A stretch of DNA of 10,832 nucleotides from positions 74,261 through 85,092 of the forward strand of contig NAOQ01000256.1 of NCBI GenBank assembly GCA_002751075.1. Reading direction: 5' to 3'. The stretch comes from Ichthyophonus hoferi. Taxonomy: Eukaryota; Opisthokonta; Ichthyosporea; Ichthyophonida; Ichthyophonidae. Made by a program: the position numbers and the translations under genes. Below are positions 1 to 8,817 of the stretch, piece by piece. Under the pieces are notes generated by a model that did not search any database, had not been told where the DNA came from, and was given only the letters and a program-made list of their open reading frames with translations. Every line of letters starts with the position of its first letter. Position 1 is the stretch's first letter.

Positions 1-130
1 TCAGCTTTATGCCGTAATAAAAAAATGTAAATGACCTATACACATATATACATGTTCATAAGTGAAATTATAGTTAGATACAGAAAATAAACAATATGAG
101 TGAATATTTTGCGATGTGATCTCATTTGAT

Positions 131-151
131 AGTGGCGGAGCATTCGCCACT
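131..151. repeat. GC-rich hairpin
   Basis: AGTGGCG at 131-137 and CGCCACT at 145-151 are exact reverse complements around a 7-base spacer. The first and last two spacer bases can add a G-T and an A-T pair, leaving a loop of about three bases. The element stands out as a GC island in very AT-rich sequence. It has no adjoining T tract and no identified transcript, so its role is unknown. Confidence 0.6.
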
Positions 152-666
152 GGGAAGATTCTGATATTTTTTATAATATTGCTATTGCAATAATATGTAT
201 TTTTTATTAATAATATTAATCTACTAGCAATGTCCAATTATTTAAAATGCTTTAATAATATTATAATTATGCAGTTTATCATTTTATTTTACTACCGAAT
301 CTCTGAAAGACTTTATTTATTTGTTATGGTTATGCAATTGTGCATTTTCCGTCTAAAAATACAAGGTTTTTACTGGTTTTTAATATACGGCGATAAGGTA
401 TTGATAATCTATAAATAGCTGTCATGGTTATTTATCTGTAACATGGCGACATTTAAAATTGAATATTGCGGATATATAAAACCTAAAACCAAAACAGCAT
501 ATAGCAAAGCAGTGGTAATATATTTAAAATTTTAAAGTATTAATGGTAATAACAGCAACAACACTAAATTTATTGATATGAAAATATAAAGTAAAGTAAA
601 GACACATATATAGTTTCCGTATTCATATATTCATACATGAATGTTGTCCGTGTATTTACTGTTGAC

Positions 667-686
667 ATAAGAGTTGATAAGAGTTG
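667..686. repeat. 10-bp perfect tandem duplication
   Basis: ATAAGAGTTG occurs twice head to tail. It is probably slippage or a small local duplication, and no function is apparent. Confidence 0.6.
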
Positions 687-2214
687 CAGAAGTTTTGTAA
701 GCAGTTATACATATATAGTGAATTAGACATGCTTTTTTAACTGTTTTGGCAAACGTAGTAAATAATTGTCTATTATAACTAACAAGAATTGTGGAAATCA
801 GATGGTATTGTTATGGCATGCTTTGAACGGACACATTTGAATATACAGGAAATAAGACACAACCTTGTGACCTTCCGACAATCCCATATTGTCACACGCA
901 ATTTTTTAGAGGTTCCATTGGCTTCTTGGCAACACCAATGCAGTGTCTGATTAGAAAGATGTCTAACGTATTATAAATAGAATTAAGCTTCAGTAATTGA
1001 TTTCAAATTAATTTCTAGTGACATACGCAAATGTATAATTAAATGTTGTTCAAGATAATTATTCAATAAATAAATTAAATCTTCAAAGTGTTTTGAATTG
1101 CATAGTGGACTGACTGAATATTTTGAATTGCTAACTTTGTTTTGTTTTATCAACATGCCATCATGATAGTCAAGTAATAATGCAGTCATACCTTATGTGT
1201 TATGAAATATTTTTGATGGCTAAAATCACATATAATGGTAGTTTCTTGCTCGAAATATGCTGTTAAAAATTGTGGCTCAGTTTTTTTTTTGGTTCAAATT
1301 TACCGTAGTAGCTTTCGGTAGCTTCGGAATCTTCAGTACACATTGTAATTGCACATATCTTTAATTAGATAAAATATTTTTACTCTCTCTTAGCCACATA
1401 TCTCTTGATAAGCACAAACCATGTATTCTTTTTTGATTGGTATATAATTAATGTGTGATCGATATGTCCAATAAAACTTGTGGTGAGCCTGAGTCATTCA
1501 GCTTTGTAATTCCATCAATCTGAAGTGGAATAAATTAATATATAATAACTATTGGTTAATCTAAGTAAGGTATCTCCAAATAGACCAATAAGATGTGAGG
1601 ATTATTATTCGCTCGGAAGATATTTTCAAACAAATTATTAGGTATGTCGACAGATAAAACAATCATGGTTATATTAATGAAAGGAAAAGTTATAAACAAT
1701 TTAAATTAAATATATTGATAGAAAATACTTACAACCAAAACTTATATTACTAATATAGGACTCCAACATTGGATTAACATGCGTAGTTGTTGTTTGTATA
1801 CCATTAAAACGAGTCATCTATTAGTTTTAAGACTACGAGTCATCTGGGTCATCTAGTAATAGTTGATTGGTGGAAATTCATTAATGAAGATCTACACCAA
1901 TGAAATGCATGTAAACACGTAAACAAACACAGACCATGGATAAATACATTCGCACCATGTTGGGGGCTATAACTATATAACAGTATTTTTATATCATTCT
2001 ACATCAAAATAAAATCAACTCCCGCTCATAATCAGCAGTTCATATGGGTTACATGCCAGATATTATTCAAATCATGCAAAGCTTTTTAACTTCACTCAAC
2101 CTCAGCCTTTTATTTTTGCTTTTTCGTACTGATTACTTTCAATCAAACTCCAAGTTTGCTTTTTTGACATAGCTCCATACGGTTAAAATAACAAGTACCA
2201 AACCCGTACTTCCT

Positions 2215-2256
2215 AACTAAATTTATAACTCAATCAACTAAATTTATAATTCAATC
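2215..2256. repeat. 21-bp tandem duplication upstream of the F-box gene
   Basis: A unit beginning AACTAAATTTATAA is present twice in tandem, at 2215-2235 and 2236-2256. The copies differ by one base (C in the first, T in the second). It ends about 100 bp before the F-box start codon, so it lies in the likely promoter or 5' leader. It may be a neutral slippage product; a doubled regulatory site is possible but unproven. Confidence 0.75.
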
Positions 2257-2308
2257 AAGGCTGTAAGTTCAAGCTTCTCAACTTGTTCTTAGCCTAACAT
2301 CCAAGAGG

Positions 2309-2338
2309 TTTCTTTCTTTTTCTTTTTCTTTTTTTTTT
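2309..2338 (+). promoter_or_regulatory. Pyrimidine-only tract before the F-box start
   Basis: Thirty consecutive pyrimidines (TTTC and TTTTTC units, then a T run) end 20 bases before the start codon of the F-box/LRR gene. Two readings are possible. It may be a CT-rich core-promoter or leader element. Alternatively it may be the polypyrimidine tract of a 5'-UTR intron, with TGCCAAG at 2348-2353 as acceptor just before the ATG. The tract itself is certain; the role is inferred. Confidence 0.5.
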
Positions 2339-2358
2339 GTCGTCTTTGCCAAGGAAAA

Positions 2359-3756
2359 ATGACCCGGAGCTCCTTCACAGTGGATGCATTAATGCATTCA
2401 CCATACGACTCTCAATGTCTACATGGAGCAGAGGGTTTATACAAGTCCAACATATCATCCAACACTAGAAAAGTAATGGAATTTGTTCAAATCAGCCAAC
2501 GGGCCGCTATACCTTCACCTTCACCGATAATCTGTGATCTACCGTCTGAGTTGATTGCCCATATCTTTACTTACCTACCTACACAATCTCTTGTAAACTG
2601 CAGCCTTGTTTCACGCGGATGGAGTTATCTAGCCAAGAGATGTGTTCTTCGATCTGTTGTTACTCTTCCAGTACATTGGTCTAATGCGGAAGGTCTAACT
2701 AGGTTGCAGTCTACTTGGCCTCGGGTAGGTCGACTAAGTTTTAAACCCGAAATCGTTGCACATCAAATTATCAACGCCATAAATCTTGGTACTTGTCGAT
2801 CAATCCGAACACTCAACCTGTCATTAACTGCGGTGAGCGACCTCAGAGGGTTGGCAAATGCTTGCAGTAATTTAATCGAGCTTAATCTATCATACACCAG
2901 TATACACACAGTCAGTTTCCTTCTTGGACTTAAACACCTTCGCATTTTAAATCTCAGAGGAACAGAAATTAATGATATTTCTACCTTGGCTACATGTTCA
3001 AATCTTGAAGAGTTGTATATGGAATATACCCCTATTAAGGATGTGAGCCCTCTTAAGCACCTCCAGAAACTCAAAATTCTTTCCCTTGAAGGCACAAAGG
3101 TGAACAACATCAAGGCAATAGGAGACTGTGTATCTCTTACTAAAGTACACCTAAACAAAACCAAAGTATCAAACATCACAAGTTTGGGAAAATGTCATAA
3201 TCTACGCTGGATCGATCTCTCAGACACATTGGTCCAAAATATTGACGCTTTCATGTCCTGCACACAACTTCAATTTATTAAACTACAACGGACTATGGTT
3301 TGCGATATTCGGGGCTTGAGGAATTGCGCAGAGCTACGAGAACTCAATTTAGATCATACCATTGTAAAGGATGTGAAGGCGTTGGAAATGTGTCCCAAGC
3401 TACACACATTATCACTTCAGGGAACCCTTGTTGAGCTGGTAGACCAACTGCAGAAGTGTTCACAGTTGGTAAAGCTAACATTAACTAGTACAGGAACAAC
3501 AGATATTAGACCCCTGATGAACCATTGTAGCCTAGATTTTCTTGGCATAGGGAACACATCTGTATCCGATATTACACCTTTGGCCAGTTGTATTTCCCTT
3601 CGTGTTTTGTTTTTGCATAGTACAACCGTGGCCGATATTTCAGTTATTACAAACCTAACGAAGCTTAAGGAACTGCACATTTATAACACAAACGTAGATG
3701 TTGAACAAATGAAGTTATTACGTAAACAGCTTCCACATATAGAGGTTTTTATGTGA
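2359..3756 (+). CDS. F-box protein with 22-residue leucine-rich repeats
   Basis: This intronless frame encodes 465 residues. Residues about 59-100 form an F-box, beginning DLPSELIAHIFTYLP and running through SLVSRGW, the motif by which such proteins bind Skp1 in SCF ubiquitin ligases. From residue 143 a run of 13 repeats follows, close to the pattern LxxCxxLxxLxLxxTxVxDIxx. They start at 143, 165, 188 and then every 22 residues to 408, and a 14th repeat and cap from 430 run to the C terminus. The LRR arc is presumably the substrate-binding face, so the likely role is substrate receptor of a Skp1-Cullin-F-box ligase in the cytosol or nucleus; the substrate is unknown. No signal peptide or membrane segment is seen. 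The ATG has A at -3 (AAAAATGA). Residues 1-58 look unstructured. Base composition is more balanced than the flanks. The fold assignment is firm; a specific orthologue is not recognised. Confidence 0.92.
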   Translation: MTRSSFTVDALMHSPYDSQCLHGAEGLYKSNISSNTRKVMEFVQISQRAAIPSPSPIICDLPSELIAHIFTYLPTQSLVNCSLVSRGWSYLAKRCVLRSVVTLPVHWSNAEGLTRLQSTWPRVGRLSFKPEIVAHQIINAINLGTCRSIRTLNLSLTAVSDLRGLANACSNLIELNLSYTSIHTVSFLLGLKHLRILNLRGTEINDISTLATCSNLEELYMEYTPIKDVSPLKHLQKLKILSLEGTKVNNIKAIGDCVSLTKVHLNKTKVSNITSLGKCHNLRWIDLSDTLVQNIDAFMSCTQLQFIKLQRTMVCDIRGLRNCAELRELNLDHTIVKDVKALEMCPKLHTLSLQGTLVELVDQLQKCSQLVKLTLTSTGTTDIRPLMNHCSLDFLGIGNTSVSDITPLASCISLRVLFLHSTTVADISVITNLTKLKELHIYNTNVDVEQMKLLRKQLPHIEVFM

Positions 3757-3954
3757 TTCACGTACACTTCCTTGGGTTTTTATGTGAAAAAACGTATTTG
3801 TACTATACATAATTATATGAAGATCACAGAATATATATTAATATCTTAAATCTCTTACAGTAAGGTTTGATACAATTTTATATACATCCCGTTTAGTTGT
3901 ATCTTAATTGTGAAACCATTTAATCTTAGAGTTAGTTGGGAAATATCGGTGGAA

Positions 3955-3960
3955 AATAAA
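3955..3960 (+). terminator. Candidate polyadenylation signal of the F-box gene
   Basis: AATAAA lies about 200 bases after the F-box stop codon, within GGAAAATAAAAG, on the coding strand. It is the best-placed canonical signal downstream of the gene. AT-rich DNA produces such hexamers often, so this is plausible rather than proven. Confidence 0.45.
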
Positions 3961-4357
3961 AGTATATAGTATAAAACAAATACTAATTTGGCATGCCTTG
4001 TATCTAAATGAGAAAGAAGCACAATAACATTCTATCCTATTGCCATACTTCAATCTTACTAGATTTTAACAGACCTAATATCACAGTACTAGCTAATTTT
4101 TTACAATTGCATGGTGTTTTTGTTAAAGGGTATTCATAAATATCTTTTACAATAGTTAGCATTTTATTGTTTGATTTTATATATTCCCAACTTTATCTAA
4201 CTAAACGTTTTTGTGTGATTACATTATATATAAATTGCGATTAAATTGAATTTTAATATAACCTTTTACAAGATCGCCGTAGTTGTTACCCGAATACCCT
4301 TAATATTAAAATATACATGTGGGTCAAGTTTTTTATTATGTAACTAATATATCTGAT

Positions 4358-4542
4358 TATATTACGATATCATATTACTTTAGTGCATGTTTTTATTTTT
4401 TATTGTCATATAATATATTTTGTTATACTATACAATTTCTGTCTAGTATAATTCAATATACCGGTATATTGCTCTACATTATATTATTTTAGTCCATGTT
4501 TTCTATATACAATATCATATAGTATATCTTATTATATCATGC
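4358..4542. repeat. Diverged direct duplication of about 77 bp
   Basis: Copy one (about 4358-4433) and copy two (about 4465-4542) both begin TATATT and share a core of TTA[C/T]TTTAGT[G/C]CATGTTTT. A further shared block of the form TCATATA[A/G]TATAT follows. By eye about seven in ten positions agree, with a two-base gap. The copies are separated by sequence that ends in the palindrome at 4454-4471, which overlaps the start of copy two. This could be an old tandem duplication or two relics of one dispersed repeat. Confidence 0.45.
4454..4471. repeat. 18-bp perfect palindrome
   Basis: CAATATACCGGTATATTG reads the same on both strands. It sits at the junction of the two diverged copies at 4358-4433 and 4465-4542. 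A palindrome at a duplication junction could mark a past breakpoint or a dimeric-protein site, but no function can be shown. Confidence 0.6.
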
Positions 4543-6046
4543 TATATTAAAAAGCACATTATCAAACAGAAGTGTGGTAGTAATAATGTAGGCCGTTTAT
4601 TGGGCAATGTTTATTATGCATACAATACACATTGTTACAGTTCCTGAGTAAGAAATAGGTAAGGATCAATATATTGCGTTTATTCCATCCAATGAAAAAC
4701 GAAATGTTCGCAGTAATCTATTGGATTGTAATCAGTACTATTAATGGAAAATTTACATTTATACAGCAACGATATTAATGAGATTCCACATACATTAATA
4801 CATACATACCTTTCAAAAATACAGTTTAAAAGAATTTGGTTTGTATTTTTTAAAAAACTTGTATATATTTCGGTTGTTTTTAGCGTGTTAATAACCATAT
4901 AGATATACTATCAATTTGTAGGGATTAAAAATCAAAATTGTTATCTTACACTTTGGCAGGCCATCATAATGCTATGGATTTAATTGCAAAACGATTTTCA
5001 AGTAATTAATAGCTACTATTAAAGTTGGGTAGCAAATTTTGTAACTAGCTAACTTTATTTGAGCCTGTAGGTAGCAATATTGATATATTATAATTTGATT
5101 TTTCAATTATTGAAAAAAGATTTCCAGTATGACCATTAAGTCGCTTATTCAAGTTGCGAGCAAAATATAAACATGCTTTACCTTCAGATCTAAAACTGTA
5201 AATATAATATAATAAACTATATCAGAGAGTATTTAGCATTTAGCATATTATTATTTTTTCAAAAAGATGAACTAAACTGTAAACTCAAAATATTGCTATT
5301 ATTTTTCTCACTTGTAATAAATGCTACATGCATGCTTATAGCTACTACAATCTAATATCATAAAATTTAACAGTACGTACACAGAGTGAAACCCAGTGGA
5401 TAAGATGATCGTGTAATGTAGCATAAAAAAAAAGAATATAAATTAATGTAAAATTTTTTTATACATGGCGTATGATAAGTTGTACATATCATAATATTAT
5501 TGCAATTATTTTGAATGCATTTTTAGTTTCCATTATTATCATTATTCTTTACCACCGAATTAACTCCATGTATAAAGTATGACGCAAGCATTTTAAATTA
5601 CCCCAATCGTTTTTTCTACTGGTGGTTGAAAAGATAAAGATGGCAATATCTCACTGGATTGGTAATTTATTTAATGCAATCATATCACCCTGTGTGGCTC
5701 TTTGGAGCAGATAGCCAATTAAAAAAACATGATGCCATTAGATTATTATTTGGCATTTCGATTATAATAGGGGATGGTATAAAAGTTTATCATAAGCCAA
5801 TTGAAACCAGCCAAGTAACTTATTTAAATTCTAGCTAATAGAACATACAAGCAGGTATTTATATTAGGCAATAATAATATGATATTGCCTTAAAAATATA
5901 CCAACGATTGGTGCTTTAGTACGGATAACTATCAGATTTAACTCGAGTTTATAAGTCGCATTTAGCAATTTTACGTTTTTCCTTTACAATAGATGGGGTA
6001 TTGAATAGAATTGCTACCGTAAAGCTACCATATGTATCGTGGTTGT

Positions 6047-6076
6047 TAATACTATTATTATATAATAATAGTATTA
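6047..6076. repeat. 30-bp perfect palindrome before the BTG/Tob start
   Basis: The left half TAATACTATTATTAT is followed directly by its exact reverse complement, with no spacer. It ends 53 bases before the BTG/Tob start codon, so it probably lies in the 5' leader or core promoter. As RNA it could fold into a weak all-AU hairpin apart from two G-C pairs; as DNA it could extrude a cruciform. It could also be a dimeric binding site. The flanking bases do not extend the symmetry. Confidence 0.75.
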
Positions 6077-6129
6077 TAAAGTTATTGTATGCTTATAGTA
6101 TCTTGTTTGGTAATGGAAACATTGGAAAC

Positions 6130-7963
6130 ATGTTTGCTCCAAAATTTCAACCACGCCAACCATTTAAACAGAGGCTAAACAGGGAGGTAACCGAGGCAGT
6201 ATCTTTTTTGCAAGACTTCATGAAAAAAAAATTAACTGCAGAAATGGTTGCTGCTTTCGGAGAGTGTGTTAAGAAGGGTTTAATCGATAAATATCAGGCC
6301 CATTGGCATGAAGCTAACCCAGAGAAGGGAAGCGGTTTCAGATGTATTCGTATACATTATATTAATATGGATCCTGTAATCACTGAGGTATGTTGTTATG
6401 TCGTTGTTGGTTTTTAAGTTATATATTTACTATTTTATGACTTTGACCTACTATTAGAATATATTAATATATCACTACATTATATTATCATACTACTATA
6501 TTATATAGCTTTACTATTATATCATTAACATACTGTTAATTTTTATGATATTTGAATTTTATATTCTTTTTTTCAGTTGTTTCGTTTATTTTTGTTTGTA
6601 TGTGTGTATTGTTTAATGTGTTTTAATTGAATTGAGCTTTTCTTGTTTATTAATTAAGGTCTTGATAAATAGTCCGTATAAATATAGATTATATTGCTAT
6701 TTTTATATAGTAGATAAAATAGAATAGAATAAATGGAAGATAATATAAATGAATGGGATATAGACGAATATAGTATAATATAATACAATATATTGTGATA
6801 TAATATACTATACTACAATACATACAATATAATATAACACAATACCATACAGCACAATCCAATATAATATGATACTATACAATATTGTAATGCCACACCC
6901 GGTCAACCTAATATACCCCGTCTTTATCTTAAACTATTCCCCTGGCCATGCATGTCAGGTCGCGGATTATAGTGTAAAAAATTACCAGACCCATGTCAAC
7001 CACACAGTAGTTAATTTATACTACTATGAATACTTGTGGCAATGAAACTGAATTTGGATCAAACTGTATTCCTGATATAATATGGTATATAAAAATCTCT
7101 ATCTGAATCATTGCTATGTAGGCTTGATAGATATTTTGTATTATCCGATTAAAGCAGATAATAAATAAATGAAACACATTTTATATTCTAATACAAACAA
7201 ACAAACAAGCAATTCATTAAGGAATTATTAAAACGTATTACACCTGTTGTAGCTCTATAAACCTACTACATCTTACTATACTGAACATTTTACCGTACAT
7301 ACCTCACACCATGCATAGGCTGGCATGATATCTAACCTATCATGTTCATTTAGGGCGCGCGTGCCAGCGGTATCCTGAACATATCCCAGTATTTCCCCAG
7401 TGAGTTATGTCTATGGGTAGACCCAAATATAGTGGAGTATCGTATAGGTGATTTTGGATCAATCAATACTCTCTATCGCCACACTGAACCGGACTCGGTA
7501 AGTAGTTATGTTGCAAATATAAATCAATACAGTTTATTATAGATATAGAAAATTGTAGATAGAGTTATATTCTAAAAATCAATCAAATTCATCAAATCAT
7601 AGTAGTGTATCTGATAGTATAGTATAGTACAGTATTATATTATATTAATAAATATATACTATATATACATACATACCAACTTAGATTTATATGCTAAGTT
7701 TTTTCATATAACTTTTGACACAGTTCCCAATAGAGGTTTTATTATGTCTTTGGTAAGTGTAGGAAATATTAATTTTCTGGTATAATATAATATGTAATGT
7801 TATATTCTATTCGCTCGGATGATATCATATCACCAAACATGCCTTCCCTTGCGCTACACTCTCCCACCCCATATTATCTTGGCCACCTATGACTACCCTC
7901 TCCCTTCCCTCCTTCTAGGTAGCCCCTCTCGCTACCAGAGAGCCTATGATGGTAGCCAGCTAA
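6130..7963 (+). CDS. BTG/Tob family (anti-proliferative) protein, three-exon model
   Basis: Exons are 6130-6387 (86 residues), 7354-7497 (48 residues) and probably 7919-7963 (14 residues and TAA), for about 148 residues; vertebrate BTG1/BTG2 have 171/158. Exon 1 carries the first half of the BTG domain: REVTEAVSFL, then box A with YQAHWHEANPEKGSGFRCIRI and MDPVITE. Exon 2 carries box B: FPSELCLWVDPNIVEYRIGD and FGSINTLY. Donors are GAG|GTATGT and TCG|GTAAGT, and the acceptors are TTTAG|GGC and TTCTAG|GTA; all are phase 0. The start is the first in-frame ATG (A at -3), 15 residues before the helical domain. By family knowledge, BTG/Tob proteins bind the CAF1/Pop2 deadenylase of CCR4-NOT through boxes A and B and promote mRNA deadenylation. 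The first two exons are secure. The third is supported by its pyrimidine-rich acceptor and frame; an alternative ending is described in the findings. Confidence 0.9.
6388..7353 (+). other. Intron 1 of the BTG/Tob gene
   Basis: This 966-base intron runs from GTATGT to TTTAG. A CTAAC branch-site-like motif at 7332-7336 lies about 18 bases before the acceptor. The splice is fixed by protein homology, since MDPVITE joins GARASG and then LNISQYFP as BTG domains require. Inside is a degenerate AATAT/ATAAT-rich stretch (about 6720-6890), a GC-richer patch at about 6890-7005 with no convincing exon, and a short (CAAA)n run near 7193-7208. Confidence 0.85.
7498..7918 (+). other. Putative intron 2 of the BTG/Tob gene
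   Basis: The intron starts with a consensus GTAAGT and ends after a long pyrimidine-rich tract (about 7844-7915, closing in CCTTCCCTCCTTCTAG). Without splicing, exon 2 would run 14 further codons to TAG at 7540. The perfect donor and strong acceptor make splicing more likely. A possible 19-base mini-exon at 7734-7752, followed by another GTAAGT, lies inside. Confidence 0.65.
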
Positions 7964-8300
7964 GATGTTGTAAGAGCCAGCCATACACATACATAGAGGG
8001 GTAATTATCTGCATAGTACCGTGTATTTGAAATTATTGACAACCAGAATCTCTAAATTTCTAAAAATTTATACCGACTACCCCATTGGGCCTATATATCT
8101 CTATATTAATAGGTCTCTATTGTAATTGGTCCAATATGTTTATAACGTATGTTTCTTGGCATATATATCTGTAACAATCCAACCTCATTAAAAGTATTTG
8201 AAGCCTATCAGGATGGATATAGGTATATAAGGTCCTTAGGTTATGGTTTAGTCTGATACCTTATGGTATTTTGAATTATAACACAATGAATGCTTTCCAT

Positions 8301-8319
8301 ACACACGCACACACACACA
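8301..8319. repeat. (CA)n microsatellite
   Basis: Alternating CA dinucleotides with one G interruption (ACACACGCACAC and onward), lying in the spacer between the convergent genes. Confidence 0.85.
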
Positions 8320-8811
8320 TCTATAAATTTATATTTAAATGTCTATATATAGGTATACTTTTTACCCCAAATAGCTCTGACTTATAATTTCGCCAATTAT
8401 ACTCTCTTATACAGATAGTTGTAAACCAATGGGAATACTTAGGGTAATCGCTGATGAACCTTACTTTTCCAATCAAAAGCCAGAGATTATGATATTTCAT
8501 AGCCCACAAGGATTCCAATAGGAATAAGTTGTTAAAAATCAAAATAACTAAGGTCTCATCCTAGGAATGATAAGCTACAAGAGAATGGGCTCTGGTATAC
8601 ATAGTGATAGAAGAAAATGGAAATTATATAATAGAATATAGCATTATATTAAAACTCCAAACCAATAAACATCCTGACATTTTTTTATATATAAGTACTA
8701 ACAAGGTTTAATTTTTCAATTTTTATTCTTTTGATTGGTTTTTTATTTGATATCTATAGCCATTACCAATAAAGATACCCAATCATGGTAATGATAGAGC
8801 ACGGGGACACT

Positions 8812-8817
8812 TTTATT
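8812..8817 (-). terminator. Candidate polyadenylation signal of the VTC gene
   Basis: The minus strand reads CCAAATAAAAGTG here, giving AATAAA about 270 bases beyond the VTC stop codon. Other minus-strand AATAAA copies lie further on, at 8742-8747 and 8722-8727. The choice among them is uncertain. Confidence 0.3.

Larger units (their letters stand above)
1..2308. other. AT-rich spacer without a supported gene
   Basis: No reading frame here has recognisable protein-family sequence. The open frames on the minus strand at 7-237 and 983-1189 and on the plus strand at 230-418 are short and dominated by Ile, Asn, Leu, Phe and Tyr, as expected from AT-rich DNA. Their ends show no convincing splice context. 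The stretch does hold a GC-rich hairpin at 131-151, a 10-bp tandem duplication at 667-686, a doubled ACGAGTCATCT motif near 1809-1845, a short open frame at 2053-2172 and a 21-bp tandem duplication at 2215-2256. The promoter of the F-box gene should lie in the right-hand part; an ACTATATAAC stretch near 1970 is TATA-like, but that is weak evidence. Confidence 0.6.
3757..6129. other. AT-rich spacer between the F-box and BTG/Tob genes
   Basis: No supported gene lies in this stretch. The minus-strand open frame at 4680-4898 shows no family similarity and has AT-driven composition. The stretch includes the 3' UTR of the F-box gene, a diverged duplication at 4358-4542 with an 18-bp palindrome, a TTAA-flanked 10-bp inverted pair (4126-4135 and 4292-4301), and at its right end the promoter and 5' leader of the BTG/Tob gene with a 30-bp palindrome. 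No TATA box can be singled out in such AT-rich sequence. Confidence 0.6.

Noticed and set aside
983-1189. Minus-strand 68-codon open frame starting MTALLLDYHDG
   Set aside because: It begins with ATG and has mixed composition, but no recognisable domain and no splice or polyadenylation context, so it cannot be told from chance.
1285-1310. GGTTCAAAT resembling a tRNA B box
   Set aside because: The flanking bases do not form a T stem, and no matching A box or acceptor stem is present, so no tRNA is called.
2763-3179. Minus-strand open frames inside the F-box gene (also 3417-3680)
   Set aside because: They are shadows of the repetitive F-box/LRR coding strand and have no family features of their own.
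6001-6129. N-terminal extension of the BTG/Tob frame
   Set aside because: The frame is open upstream but has no ATG before 6130. It contains the AT palindrome and reads as an Ile/Leu/Tyr-rich string typical of translated AT-rich DNA.
6890-7005. GC-richer patch in BTG intron 1 as a cassette exon
   Set aside because: The flanking exons already join into a complete BTG domain. No frame through the patch with good splice borders could be found.
7819-8004. Plus-strand open frame starting MISYHQTC as a separate gene
   Set aside because: Its first half is the pyrimidine tract of a splice acceptor and its second half is the candidate last BTG/Tob exon in another frame.
8321-8542. Minus-strand 73-codon open frame between BTG/Tob and VTC
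   Set aside because: Some Trp/Tyr-rich sequence is present, but no family similarity is recognised and it does not join the VTC exons, whose stop lies upstream of it at 9090.
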